Below, piece by piece: positions 7,514-13,356 of a stretch of 13,478 bases of DNA (the first letter of the stretch is position 1; every line of letters begins with the position of its first letter). The notes below the pieces were generated by a model. It saw only the letters and a program-made list of their open reading frames with translations, did no database searches and was not told the origin of the DNA. This DNA is from DAOTXN01 sp034435435 (GTDB taxonomy: Bacteria > Chloroflexota > Anaerolineae > S140-20): NCBI GenBank assembly GCA_034435435.1, contig DAOTXN010000034.1, positions 1-13,478 on the forward strand, in the 5' to 3' direction. The translations under genes and the position numbers were made by a program.

Positions 7514-7524
7514 AATGACGAATC
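7514..7524 (+). repeat. Copy C of the dispersed repeat (AATGACGAATC)
   Basis: Eleven bases are identical to 4350-4360. As at that site, the ATG inside the repeat serves as the start codon of the following gene, here the nucleotidyltransferase, whose first residues MTNREPRTVE come from this DNA. Confidence 0.5.
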
Positions 7525-8354
7525 GCGAGCCACGAACCGTAGAAAAATGCCGACCGATTCTGCGCTTTGAGGACCTCTCTACTCCCCTGGTAGCCATCAT
7601 TGTGGCGGGGGGCAGCTACAGCCCCGACGACCCGCTGTTACGCCACGCCGGTGTGCGGAAAAAGGCGCTCATCCCCATCGCGGGCGAGCCGATGATCCTG
7701 CACGTGGCGCGAGCGCTGGCCGATTCGGGCTATGTGAGCCGGCTCATCGTTGTGGGGTTGGAAGACGAACCCGACCTCGCGTTCCCCTTGCCGGTGACAC
7801 ACGTGCCCGAGGCGGGCGGAATCTTGAAAAACGCCCTGGCAGGGGTCGAGGCGCTGGAGCAGATCGCGCCAGGGGCCGAGCGCGCCCTGCTGTGCGCCAC
7901 CGACATCCCCCTCATCACCGGCGAGATGGTGCGCCATTTGGTGGATGTGACACTCAACACCGGCGCCGACGTGTGCTACACCGTGGTGCGGCGCGAGGTG
8001 ATGGAGCGGCGCTTTCCCGGTTCCGGGCGCAGCTATGCCCGCCTGCGCGACGGTCGCTTCGCTGGAGGCGATATCCTTTTGCTCAACCCTGCCATCTTGG
8101 GCAGCCATCGCCAACTGATGGACGACATTTTGGGCGCCCGCAAGAATAACTTGAAACAGGCCCGGCTCATCGGCATCGGTTTTTTGCTCAGGTTCCTTTT
8201 CCGGCGGCTCACCTTGGCCGACGGCGAGCGCAAGGCCGAGAGTATCTTGGGCGTGCCCTGCCGCGTGGCGCCGGTACGCTATGCCGAGTTGGGCATGGAC
8301 GTGGACAAGCCGCATCAGTTGGACCTGGTCCGAAGAGAAATGGAGGCGCGTTGA
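7515..8354 (+). CDS. MobA-like NTP transferase (nucleotidyltransferase family protein)
   Basis: This 279-residue cytoplasmic protein has a GT-A/Rossmann nucleotidyltransferase fold. Seen: strand and nucleotide loop VAIIVAGGSYSPDDP at 26-40, the substrate Lys region GVRKKALIPIAGEPMI (46-61, equivalent to the K-LLP-GkPml signature), metal-binding Asp130 in LLCATDIPLI, GGDILLLNP at 184-192, and a C-terminal GMDVDKPHQLDL (260-271), which matches the 'DvDtpeDl' end of the family. Such enzymes transfer a nucleotide from NTP to a phosphorylated sugar, alcohol or cofactor; which one cannot be told. The loop between the glycines and the lysine is longer than in MobA, and the cofactor-specific features are absent, so MobA itself is unlikely. 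ATG 7515 lies 11 bp after the protease stop with only a weak ribosome site; ATG 7464 would overlap the protease gene and is less likely. The stop overlaps the TTG of the PAP2 gene, which links the two functions. Confidence 0.8.
   Translation: MTNREPRTVEKCRPILRFEDLSTPLVAIIVAGGSYSPDDPLLRHAGVRKKALIPIAGEPMILHVARALADSGYVSRLIVVGLEDEPDLAFPLPVTHVPEAGGILKNALAGVEALEQIAPGAERALLCATDIPLITGEMVRHLVDVTLNTGADVCYTVVRREVMERRFPGSGRSYARLRDGRFAGGDILLLNPAILGSHRQLMDDILGARKNNLKQARLIGIGFLLRFLFRRLTLADGERKAESILGVPCRVAPVRYAELGMDVDKPHQLDLVRREMEAR
8342..8346 (+). promoter_or_regulatory. Ribosome binding site supporting the TTG start of the PAP2 gene
   Basis: GGAGG is four bases upstream of TTG 8351, inside the end of the nucleotidyltransferase gene. 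The same GGAGG-N4 spacing occurs before the protease ATG, which supports this unusual start. Confidence 0.55.
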
Positions 8355-8860
8355 AAAGCGCCTGCGACCGGCTGCTGCACTGGGACCGGGAGTTGACGGC
8401 TTGCTTGACGCTTCCCCCAGCGGCGCGGGCCCGGCGCGGGCTGGCGCTGGTGATTGCGCATTCGGGCGACAGCCTGTTCTGGCTGACCGGGACGCTCCTG
8501 GCCTATCTCTTGAGCCGAGGCGCTTGGCGTGAGGGCGGGCAACGGGTGCTCCTGGCGACCCTCATCGGCGGGGGAGCGGTGTGGCTGCTCAAGCAATGCT
8601 TTCGCCGCCGCCGGCCTTCGAGCGAATCCCACGGCTTATACCTGGGCCTCGACGTGCACAGCTTTCCCTCCGGTCACGCCGGGCGCAATGCGTGCAGCGC
8701 CGTGATGTTGTGGCCGTTGTTGTCGCCGTGGCTCCAGGTGGGTTTGTTGGTTTGGCTGGGTTTGTTGGGTCTGGCGCGCGTGACTCTGGGCATTCACTAC
8801 GTGTCCGACGTGCTGGCGGGGTTTGCCGTGGGGGGCAGTATCGGATGGTGGCTGCGATGA
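8351..8860 (+). CDS. Membrane PAP2-family phosphatase with a TTG start
   Basis: This 169-residue protein has about five hydrophobic segments and all three acid-phosphatase motifs: K81 QCFRRR R88 P89 (KX6RP), PSGH at 106-109 and R143 VTLG IH149 YVSD153. The third motif has Ala142 where Ser is usual; the catalytic Arg, His and Asp are kept. Family knowledge: PAP2 enzymes remove phosphate from lipid phosphates (phosphatidic acid, undecaprenyl pyrophosphate, phosphatidylglycerol phosphate) at the membrane. The N-terminal half (residues 1-60) has an early helix pair as in UppP/BcrC-like or lipid phosphatases; the substrate is not predictable. TTG 8351 is chosen because GGAGG ends four bases before it and no ATG exists upstream of the conserved part. 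It overlaps the preceding stop as TTGA. It may finish a two-step conversion with the nucleotidyltransferase, but that is inference. Confidence 0.85.
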   Translation: MKSACDRLLHWDRELTACLTLPPAARARRGLALVIAHSGDSLFWLTGTLLAYLLSRGAWREGGQRVLLATLIGGGAVWLLKQCFRRRRPSSESHGLYLGLDVHSFPSGHAGRNACSAVMLWPLLSPWLQVGLLVWLGLLGLARVTLGIHYVSDVLAGFAVGGSIGWWLR

Positions 8861-8868
8861 GGAAGCAC

Positions 8869-8886
8869 GGCGACACTGTGATCGCC
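8869..8886. terminator. Weak hairpin between convergent PAP2 and regulator genes
   Basis: GGCGA (8869-8873) pairs with TCGCC (8882-8886), with a CAC/GTG inner pairing. It lies in the 40-bp gap between two converging stop codons. No T-run follows on either strand, so if it terminates transcription it does so weakly or with help. This is a tentative call from position. Confidence 0.25.
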
Positions 8887-8900
8887 AGAGTTTCGGGCGC

Positions 8901-11900
8901 TCACTCCGCCAACACCTCCTTGACCAGTTGTTCCCAGTCGGATGCGTGGCCCTCTTCGCCGGTCCCGGCAGCCCATTCCCCCAGCAAACGCCTGGCCCTG
9001 GCCCGGGTTTCCTGGTAGCCAGCCGGGTGGTGGGCGGCCAGCGCCAGGATTTTCCGCGCCCGTGCTCGACGGTTCTCGGCGGTCAGGAGCGCGGCCAGCC
9101 CGACCAGCGCCTCCAGCGCCACCGGGGCCGCGTGGGTCTCCAACGCCGTCTGTAAGGCCTGGCGAAAGTGTGTTTTGGCAGCCGGATAGGCCCGCATGGC
9201 ACACAACACATTCCCCACGTGGGTCGAACAACGGGCCGCCCCCACGCGGTCGGCCAGCTCGGTGTAGAGGGTCAGGCTTTGCTCGTAGAACTGCCGCGCC
9301 TCCGCGTAGGCCGCCTGGGTGTAGGCCACATCCCCCAGGGCATTGAGCGAGTGGGCCACGCCCCGCCGGTCGCCGAGCGCCCGTTTTAGCCCCACGCTGT
9401 CCTGGTAGAGCGTTTTGGCCTGTTCCACGTCTCCCAGCGCGTGGGCCACGTCGCCCAGATTGTTGAGCGCGTTGGCCTCTCCGCGCCGGTCGCCGATCTC
9501 CCGGCAAATCGCCAGGCTTTCCTGGAGCAACTGGCGGGCGTTGGTGTACTCGCCCAGCTTGTGGGCCACCACCCCCGAATTGTTCAGCGACGCAGCGACG
9601 CCCCGCCGGTCGCCCACGTCGCGCTTGAGCGCCAGGCTTTTTTCGTGCAGACGCCGCGCCTCCGGATACGCGCCGGCTTCTTCGGCCATCACGCCCAGAT
9701 TGTTGAGGATCAGCGCCATGCCCATCGAATGGTTAAAAGATTCGCGGATCGCCAGACATTCCTGATAAAAGGCGCGAGCCTCTGCGTATGCGCCCTGGAT
9801 GTGCGCCACCAGACCCAGAAGGTTGAGCGCGCTGGCGCTGCCCAATGGGTCGCCCAATTCCCGGCACAAGTCCAGGCTCTCCTGCGCCAAGCGCCGCGCC
9901 TCCGCGTGCCGGCCCAGCGTCCAGCTCACCCCGGCCAGGCCGCACAGTGAGGCCGCCATGCCATGCCGGTCGTTCACCGGCTGCTGTAGCGCCAGCGCCT
10001 CTCGCAAGAGCGCCTCGGCCCGCTCGTGTTGCGACAGGCGATAACACAACCCGCCCTGGCGCGCCAGCAACCTCCCCGCCAGGATGCGCCGCTCTGGTTC
10101 TGCGTCTGCGCCGCTCAGCCCCTCCCGCGCCTGCTCCAGGGCCGCATTGCCCTCTTGAAAGCGGTTGCGGATCTCGTAAAAATAGTAGAGCGCCTCTAAC
10201 GCGCGGGCCAGCTCCGTAGGTTTTTGGCGCTCCACCGCCCACGCCCAGCCCTGGCGCACATTCTCGAACTCGCGCCCGATCTCTTCCACGCCCTCGCGCT
10301 GCCGGCCGCCCTGCAGCGATTTTTCCCGTTGGCCGAGGAACGCCGCGTAATGGGCGCAGTGGCGGTCTCGGACGCCGTGCAGTTCCTGGGGCGACCCGGC
10401 CAACTGTTCCTGGGCGTACTGCCGTAGCAGCTCGTGCATGTCGTAGCGTCCGGCCGGATCGCAGCGCAACAGCGATTTGTCCACCAGCGCCGCCAGGGTC
10501 GGCGCAGCGGCGTGGGCCACCTGCGCTGCGGCCGGCTGGTCGAAGCCGCCCCGAAAGGCAGCCAACTGTTCAAAGACACGGCTTTCCTCTGCCGAGAGCA
10601 AACGCCAGGAGTGCTCGAACGCGGCCCGCAGGCTGCGATGACGCGCCGGCGCGTCTGCCAGCGTGCTGCTCAGAAAATCCAGATTGTGCTGGATCTCTTG
10701 AGCGATGGCCTCGCATGGGCGCACCCGCACCCCCCCGGCACTGCCCGCCAGGGCAAGTGAGGCCGCGGCCAGCTCCAGCCCCAGGGGCATGCCTTCGACC
10801 AAGCGGCATATTTGGGCGATGGGTGGCTGGTTGGCCGGCGTGAGGGTAAAGCGCGGCTGCACCTGCCGGGCAGCCTGCACAAACAACTGCACCGCGTCGT
10901 AATCCGCGCCGCTGGCCTGTTCGGCGGTGGGGTAGGGCAGCCCCTCGACCTCCAGCAGCCACTCCCAGCGCAGACCCAGGCGCTCGCGCGACGTGACCAG
11001 CATTTTGACCCCCGGGGCGGCGGTCAGGATTTCCGCCACCAACGCCGCCCCCCCTTTGTCGCCCGCGCGAGCAGGGGAGAGAAGATGCTCGAAATTGTCC
11101 AACACGAGCAGCATCTCTTTTTCGCGCACATAGTTGAGCAGTTGCGTCTGGGGGTCTTCCCGGCCGTAAAAGGAAAACGGCATGGCCTCGGCCAGCGCCG
11201 GCGCAATCCACTCGGGCGCAACGACGGAGGTGAGCGGGACAAAGCGGACGCCCTCTAAAAAGGCCGCAGCCCGGTCCGCAGCGGCCTGCAGGGCCAGGCG
11301 GGTCTTGCCGATGCCGCCCGGCCCGACCAGCGTCAACAGCCGGCAGGCCGGGTCGGACAACAGCCGGTCTATCTCGGCCAACTCCCCGGCGCGCCCCACC
11401 AGGGGCGTCGGTTGAGCGGGCAGGTTGTGTCGCCGAGTCGCCCCGGCTGCGCGGATGCGCTCAAACAGCGCGGTCGTCTCGGGCAACGGCTCGACGCCCA
11501 TCTCAGCGGCCAACACCCGCCGGCAGGCGGCGTACTGGGCCAGGGCGGCGCTGCGTTGGCCGCTGCGGGCCAGCAGCAGCATCATCTGGCGATGGGCCTC
11601 TTCGCGCCAGGGGTCGAGGGCCAACAGCCGGCCGGTGTATTCCAGCCCGGCCGCCACCTCGCCGCGCTCGCTAAAATAAACCGACAGGGTGTGCAGGGCC
11701 TGCAGAGCCAGCTCGCGCAGGCGCTGCTGCTGGCTCAACATCCATTCTTCAAAGGCCGGCGCCTCCCGCACCTGCACGCCTTGCAACAGGTCGCCCCGAT
11801 ACAGCGCCACGGCCTGCCTGAGCGTCTCCACCTGGCGCGGGCTGAGGCCGGCCTCACTTGCCCCCCCGCGCCGCTCCGCTTGCGGGGCAGGTGTGGCGGG

Positions 11901-12257
11901 CAGTGCCAGGGGGCCGGCCGCCAGCGCCGCGCTCACGGCCTGCTCGAACGTTTCCACGTCCAGGCAATAGGGTCGGGCGCGGTCAAAGGCGACCTCATGA
12001 CGGGTGATGAGCACATACTCGCCGACCACGCGGCGCAGATTCGAGAGCGCCTGGCGCAGATTGGCGCCGGCGTCGGCCTCGGGCATTTCGCCCCACAGCA
12101 GGTCGGCCAGCGCCGGGCGCTGGTGCGGCCGTCCGGTGACGGCCAGGTAGCACAACAAAGCCTGGGCCTTGCTGGAGACAAAACCGCTCATCGCGCTGCC
12201 GTCGCGGGTGATGTGCAGACCGCCCAGCAGGGTCAAGTGCAAGCCCTGGTTCGTCAT
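8901..12257 (-). CDS. Large transcriptional regulator: SARP/BTAD head, NB-ARC (STAND) ATPase, TPR tail
   Basis: This 1118-residue cytoplasmic protein should be an ATP-dependent signal-sensing regulator of the AfsR/MalT-like type. Seen: an OmpR/PhoB-like winged helix at about 5-100 (LHLTLLGGLHITRDG, FVSSKAQALLCYLAV, LADLLWGEMPE, ANLRQALSNLRR) and a BTAD domain at about 130-270 (LYRGDLLQGV, EEWMLSQQQRLRELAL, LLALDPWREEAHRQMM, LAAEMGVEPLPET). The ATPase has Walker A GPGGIGKT at 312-319, Walker B LLVLD 383-387, VTSRERLGL 421-429, GMPLGLEL 489-496 and an MHE at 607-609 where plant and bacterial STAND proteins have MHD. From about 680 to 1070 there are about eight 40-residue TPRs, often separated by GDRRG. 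A low-complexity Ala/Pro linker (112-130) splits the head. Start 12257 has GGAGG seven bases upstream. It is divergent from the 76-residue gene with a shared 98-bp promoter region. Its signal and targets are unknown; TPRs usually bind a protein or peptide partner. Confidence 0.92.
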   Translation of the reverse strand: MTNQGLHLTLLGGLHITRDGSAMSGFVSSKAQALLCYLAVTGRPHQRPALADLLWGEMPEADAGANLRQALSNLRRVVGEYVLITRHEVAFDRARPYCLDVETFEQAVSAALAAGPLALPATPAPQAERRGGASEAGLSPRQVETLRQAVALYRGDLLQGVQVREAPAFEEWMLSQQQRLRELALQALHTLSVYFSERGEVAAGLEYTGRLLALDPWREEAHRQMMLLLARSGQRSAALAQYAACRRVLAAEMGVEPLPETTALFERIRAAGATRRHNLPAQPTPLVGRAGELAEIDRLLSDPACRLLTLVGPGGIGKTRLALQAAADRAAAFLEGVRFVPLTSVVAPEWIAPALAEAMPFSFYGREDPQTQLLNYVREKEMLLVLDNFEHLLSPARAGDKGGAALVAEILTAAPGVKMLVTSRERLGLRWEWLLEVEGLPYPTAEQASGADYDAVQLFVQAARQVQPRFTLTPANQPPIAQICRLVEGMPLGLELAAASLALAGSAGGVRVRPCEAIAQEIQHNLDFLSSTLADAPARHRSLRAAFEHSWRLLSAEESRVFEQLAAFRGGFDQPAAAQVAHAAAPTLAALVDKSLLRCDPAGRYDMHELLRQYAQEQLAGSPQELHGVRDRHCAHYAAFLGQREKSLQGGRQREGVEEIGREFENVRQGWAWAVERQKPTELARALEALYYFYEIRNRFQEGNAALEQAREGLSGADAEPERRILAGRLLARQGGLCYRLSQHERAEALLREALALQQPVNDRHGMAASLCGLAGVSWTLGRHAEARRLAQESLDLCRELGDPLGSASALNLLGLVAHIQGAYAEARAFYQECLAIRESFNHSMGMALILNNLGVMAEEAGAYPEARRLHEKSLALKRDVGDRRGVAASLNNSGVVAHKLGEYTNARQLLQESLAICREIGDRRGEANALNNLGDVAHALGDVEQAKTLYQDSVGLKRALGDRRGVAHSLNALGDVAYTQAAYAEARQFYEQSLTLYTELADRVGAARCSTHVGNVLCAMRAYPAAKTHFRQALQTALETHAAPVALEALVGLAALLTAENRRARARKILALAAHHPAGYQETRARARRLLGEWAAGTGEEGHASDWEQLVKEVLAE

Positions 12258-12264
12258 GGCCGCC

Positions 12265-12269
12265 CCTCC
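12265..12269 (-). promoter_or_regulatory. Ribosome binding site of the large regulator
   Basis: GGAGG on the minus strand lies seven bases before ATG 12257. It is ideally placed and confirms that start. Confidence 0.75.
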
Positions 12270-12271
12270 AA

Positions 12272-12289
12272 TTCACGTTTTCTTCACGA
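12272..12289 (+). promoter_or_regulatory. Candidate SARP-type operator: two heptamers with 11-bp period
   Basis: TTCACGT (12272-12278) and TTCACGA (12283-12289) agree in six of seven bases and are separated by 4 bp. The second ends exactly 8 bp before the TATAAT at 12298. Family knowledge: SARP activators such as ActII-ORF4 and AfsR bind direct heptamers repeated every 11 bp, with the proximal one 8 bp from the -10 box. The adjacent divergent gene encodes a SARP-headed regulator. The same DNA lies in the leader of that regulator gene, so feedback is possible. Confidence 0.45.
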
Positions 12290-12295
12290 TGGCTG

Positions 12296-12323
12296 ATTAT
12301 AATTATACCAAGAAAACCGTAAA
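12296..12323 (-). promoter_or_regulatory. Predicted promoter of the large regulator
   Basis: On the minus strand TTTACG (12323-12318, four of six consensus bases) is followed after 16 bp by TATAAT (12301-12296). A second TATAAT directly abuts it at 12307-12302. Because the DNA is nearly palindromic, it overlaps the plus-strand -10 box, so the two divergent promoters would compete for polymerase. Confidence 0.5.
12298..12303 (+). promoter_or_regulatory. -10 box (TATAAT) of the small-protein gene
   Basis: A perfect TATAAT on the plus strand has no recognisable -35 at 16-18 bp (ACGTTT or similar). This is what is expected for a promoter that needs an activator bound just upstream, here at the heptamer pair. 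Transcription would start near 12310, about 46 bp before ATG 12356. Confidence 0.45.
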
Positions 12324-12355
12324 ACTCATATTTGAATTGGGAGCCATGTTAGAAA

Positions 12356-12586
12356 ATGAATCCAGCCCGCCCCCCGCGCTATCGAGCCTATCTGTTGCGT
12401 TTCTGGCAGGAGCGCAACGAGCACCCGGCGCTGCCGGGGGTGTGGCGCTTTAGCCTGGAAGACCCGCACACCGGCCAACGGCGCGGTTTCGGCAGCCTGG
12501 AGGCGCTGGTCGCTGCGCTGCGCAGCGAGGCGACGGGCGGGCAGGAGGGGCAGCCCGACCCTGGCGAGGGCAAAGTGAGGAGGTGA
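12356..12586 (+). CDS. Small conserved-type hypothetical protein (76 residues), divergent from the regulator
   Basis: Seen: ATG 12356 directly follows an in-frame TAG. The protein has a compact core RYRAYLLRFWQER (8-20), VWRFSLEDPHTGQRRGF (29-45) and SLEALVAALRSE (47-58), then a polar Gly/Gln/Arg tail. I recognise the pattern YLLR.W.ER...WRFSLEDP.TG.R.GF.SLEAL as a small protein of unknown function that recurs in Chloroflexota; no domain function is known to me. No signal peptide or helix is present, so it is probably cytoplasmic. The ribosome site is weak (GGGAG 12 bases upstream). Its promoter region carries the SARP-like heptamers and is shared with the regulator, so regulation by, or partnership with, that protein is plausible. 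The overlapping frame starting at 12346 lacks such a pattern. Confidence 0.65.
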   Translation: MNPARPPRYRAYLLRFWQERNEHPALPGVWRFSLEDPHTGQRRGFGSLEALVAALRSEATGGQEGQPDPGEGKVRR

Positions 12587-12597
12587 GTGGATATGCC

Positions 12598-12618
12598 ATA
12601 ACCTGTCTGTCGGGTTAT
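12598..12618 (+). terminator. AT-rich hairpin shortly after the small-protein gene
   Basis: ATAACC (12598-12603) pairs with GGTTAT (12613-12618) around a 9-base loop, 11 bp after the stop codon. There is no T-run, so a terminator role is weak; it may be simply the first of several inverted repeats in this stretch. Confidence 0.25.
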
Positions 12619-12630
12619 TGCTCAACTGGG

Positions 12631-12775
12631 GATATGACAACGAATCTTTAACCGAATGACGCCGTGGCTGCCAACCCTCCCTTGGGACTGCCCTCGCCTT
12701 GCAGTGAGGCAAGGCGCCCAGGTCATCGAATAGGAAGGCACAGCTTGGCTCAATCTTCTAATTCGTTGTTATAGC
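12631..12775. repeat. 145-bp imperfect palindrome, possible MITE-like element or structured RNA
   Basis: The left end GATATGACAACGAAT (12631-12645) and the reverse complement of the right end (12761-12775) match in 13 of 15 bases, including nine in a row, ACAACGAAT. The centre holds a perfect 8-bp stem. No flanking target duplication is visible and no transposase is encoded. Terminal inverted repeats on a short non-coding unit suggest a miniature mobile element, or a folded transcript; the sequence alone does not decide. Confidence 0.35.
12695..12716. repeat. Perfect hairpin CGCCTTGC-N6-GCAAGGCG
   Basis: Eight-base arms with a 6-base loop (AGTGAG) lie near the middle of the 145-bp palindrome. 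The stem is GC-rich and stable. No T-run follows on either strand, so it is not a standard terminator. Confidence 0.55.
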
Positions 12776-12863
12776 ATCACGAGAAACCACCTGAGCGGTG
12801 TGATACTCGGCGTCACTCCTACGAGACAGGAGCGCGCGGCTCGCAACGCGACATCATGCGAGC
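12776..12863 (+). promoter_or_regulatory. Possible structured leader upstream of the BphX-like gene
   Basis: Three successive potential stems: ATCAC/GTGAT (12776-12780 with 12800-12804, inner ACC/GGT), CTCCT/AGGAG (12816-12820 with 12828-12832) and GCTCGC/GCGAGC (12839-12844 with 12858-12863). They end 40 bp before ATG 12904. I do not recognise a known riboswitch class here. Whether the region is transcribed as a leader is not known. Confidence 0.25.
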
Positions 12864-12903
12864 AAATCAATAATCCATTTACCAATTGAAAGGAGATACG
12901 ATT

Positions 12904-13317
12904 ATGAAAAAGCTACAATGGTGGTTTCGCATCGTCGGCGTGTTCTATCTGCTTCTGGCGCTGATGAATATGTACTTTACCTTCTCTGGCGACACTCAAA
13001 TGATTCGCGACACGATTCCGTTTACCGTGGATGACGCGGGAGTCAAGGCGTTCATCGACGGGTGGTCCCCTTTTGCTTTCGAGATACTCGGGATAAGCAC
13101 GTTTTTACTGTGGGCTTCGCGCAAACCGGCCAAGTATCTCGGTGCGGTCTGGCTCGTGGTCTGGCTGGAGCTGCTGCACGGGGTCGTGGATGACGTGTAC
13201 CTGATTGCCCGAGGCTACGACGCGGCGGGCTATGTCGCCTTTATCGTGGTTCACCTCATCATCATCGTCACGGGCGTCACGTTTGCGCGGCAGGTAGCGG
13301 CTCAAACAACAACATAA
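12904..13317 (+). CDS. Small four-helix membrane protein, BphX-like
   Basis: This 137-residue integral membrane protein starts at ATG 12904 with AGGAG eight bases upstream; the TTG at 12886 would add six residues but lies before that ribosome site. Seen: KKLQWWFRIVGVFYLLLALMNMY (helix 1, about 8-27), an exposed loop 28-55 (IRDTIPFTVDDAGVKAFIDGW), helix 2 (56-71), SRKPAK, helix 3 (78-96) with LELLHGVVDDVYLIARGY, and helix 4 (109-127). The WWF.iVG.FYLLL..LN start, the internal AF.D.W..F.FE and the (L/F)..GVV.D...IARGY pattern resemble the BphX family, small membrane proteins first named from biphenyl-degradation clusters and still without a proven function. No degradation genes are nearby, so no pathway can be inferred. 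It stands alone, after a repeat-rich gap, and converges with a possible gene at the right edge. Confidence 0.72.
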   Translation: MKKLQWWFRIVGVFYLLLALMNMYFTFSGDTQMIRDTIPFTVDDAGVKAFIDGWSPFAFEILGISTFLLWASRKPAKYLGAVWLVVWLELLHGVVDDVYLIARGYDAAGYVAFIVVHLIIIVTGVTFARQVAAQTTT

Positions 13318-13356
13318 TCATGGAGTATATTTGTCAAGGAGAGATGAAAACTGAAA

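Larger units (their letters stand above)
12587..12903. other. Gene-free stretch rich in inverted repeats
   Basis: About 317 bp between the small gene and the membrane-protein gene contain no credible reading frame. Base composition is less GC-rich than in the neighbours. Inverted repeats are at 12598-12618, 12631-12775 (long imperfect palindrome with an internal perfect stem at 12695-12716), 12776-12804, 12816-12832 and 12839-12863. The last 40 bp are AT-rich and carry the ribosome site AGGAG (12891-12895). Confidence 0.6.

Noticed and set aside
9360..10070. CRISPR-like or satellite repeats of about 120 bp
   Set aside because: The periodicity is the coding of 40-residue TPR units in an open frame; there are no identical repeats with unique spacers.
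11412..12296. 294-residue plus-strand frame opposite the regulator
   Set aside because: Antisense shadow. The minus strand encodes clear winged-helix and BTAD motifs over the same DNA, while this frame is Gln/Gly/Ala/Arg-rich without a pattern.
12169..12453. 94-residue plus-strand frame overlapping the regulator start and the small gene
   Set aside because: It crosses the divergent promoter region and the start of the regulator. The frame at 12356 has the recognisable WRFSLEDPHTG core, this one does not.
12598..12775. Integron attC site
   Set aside because: The imperfect palindrome and length suggested it, but the ends do not fit RYYYAAC and GTTRRRY core sites, and there is no integrase or cassette array.
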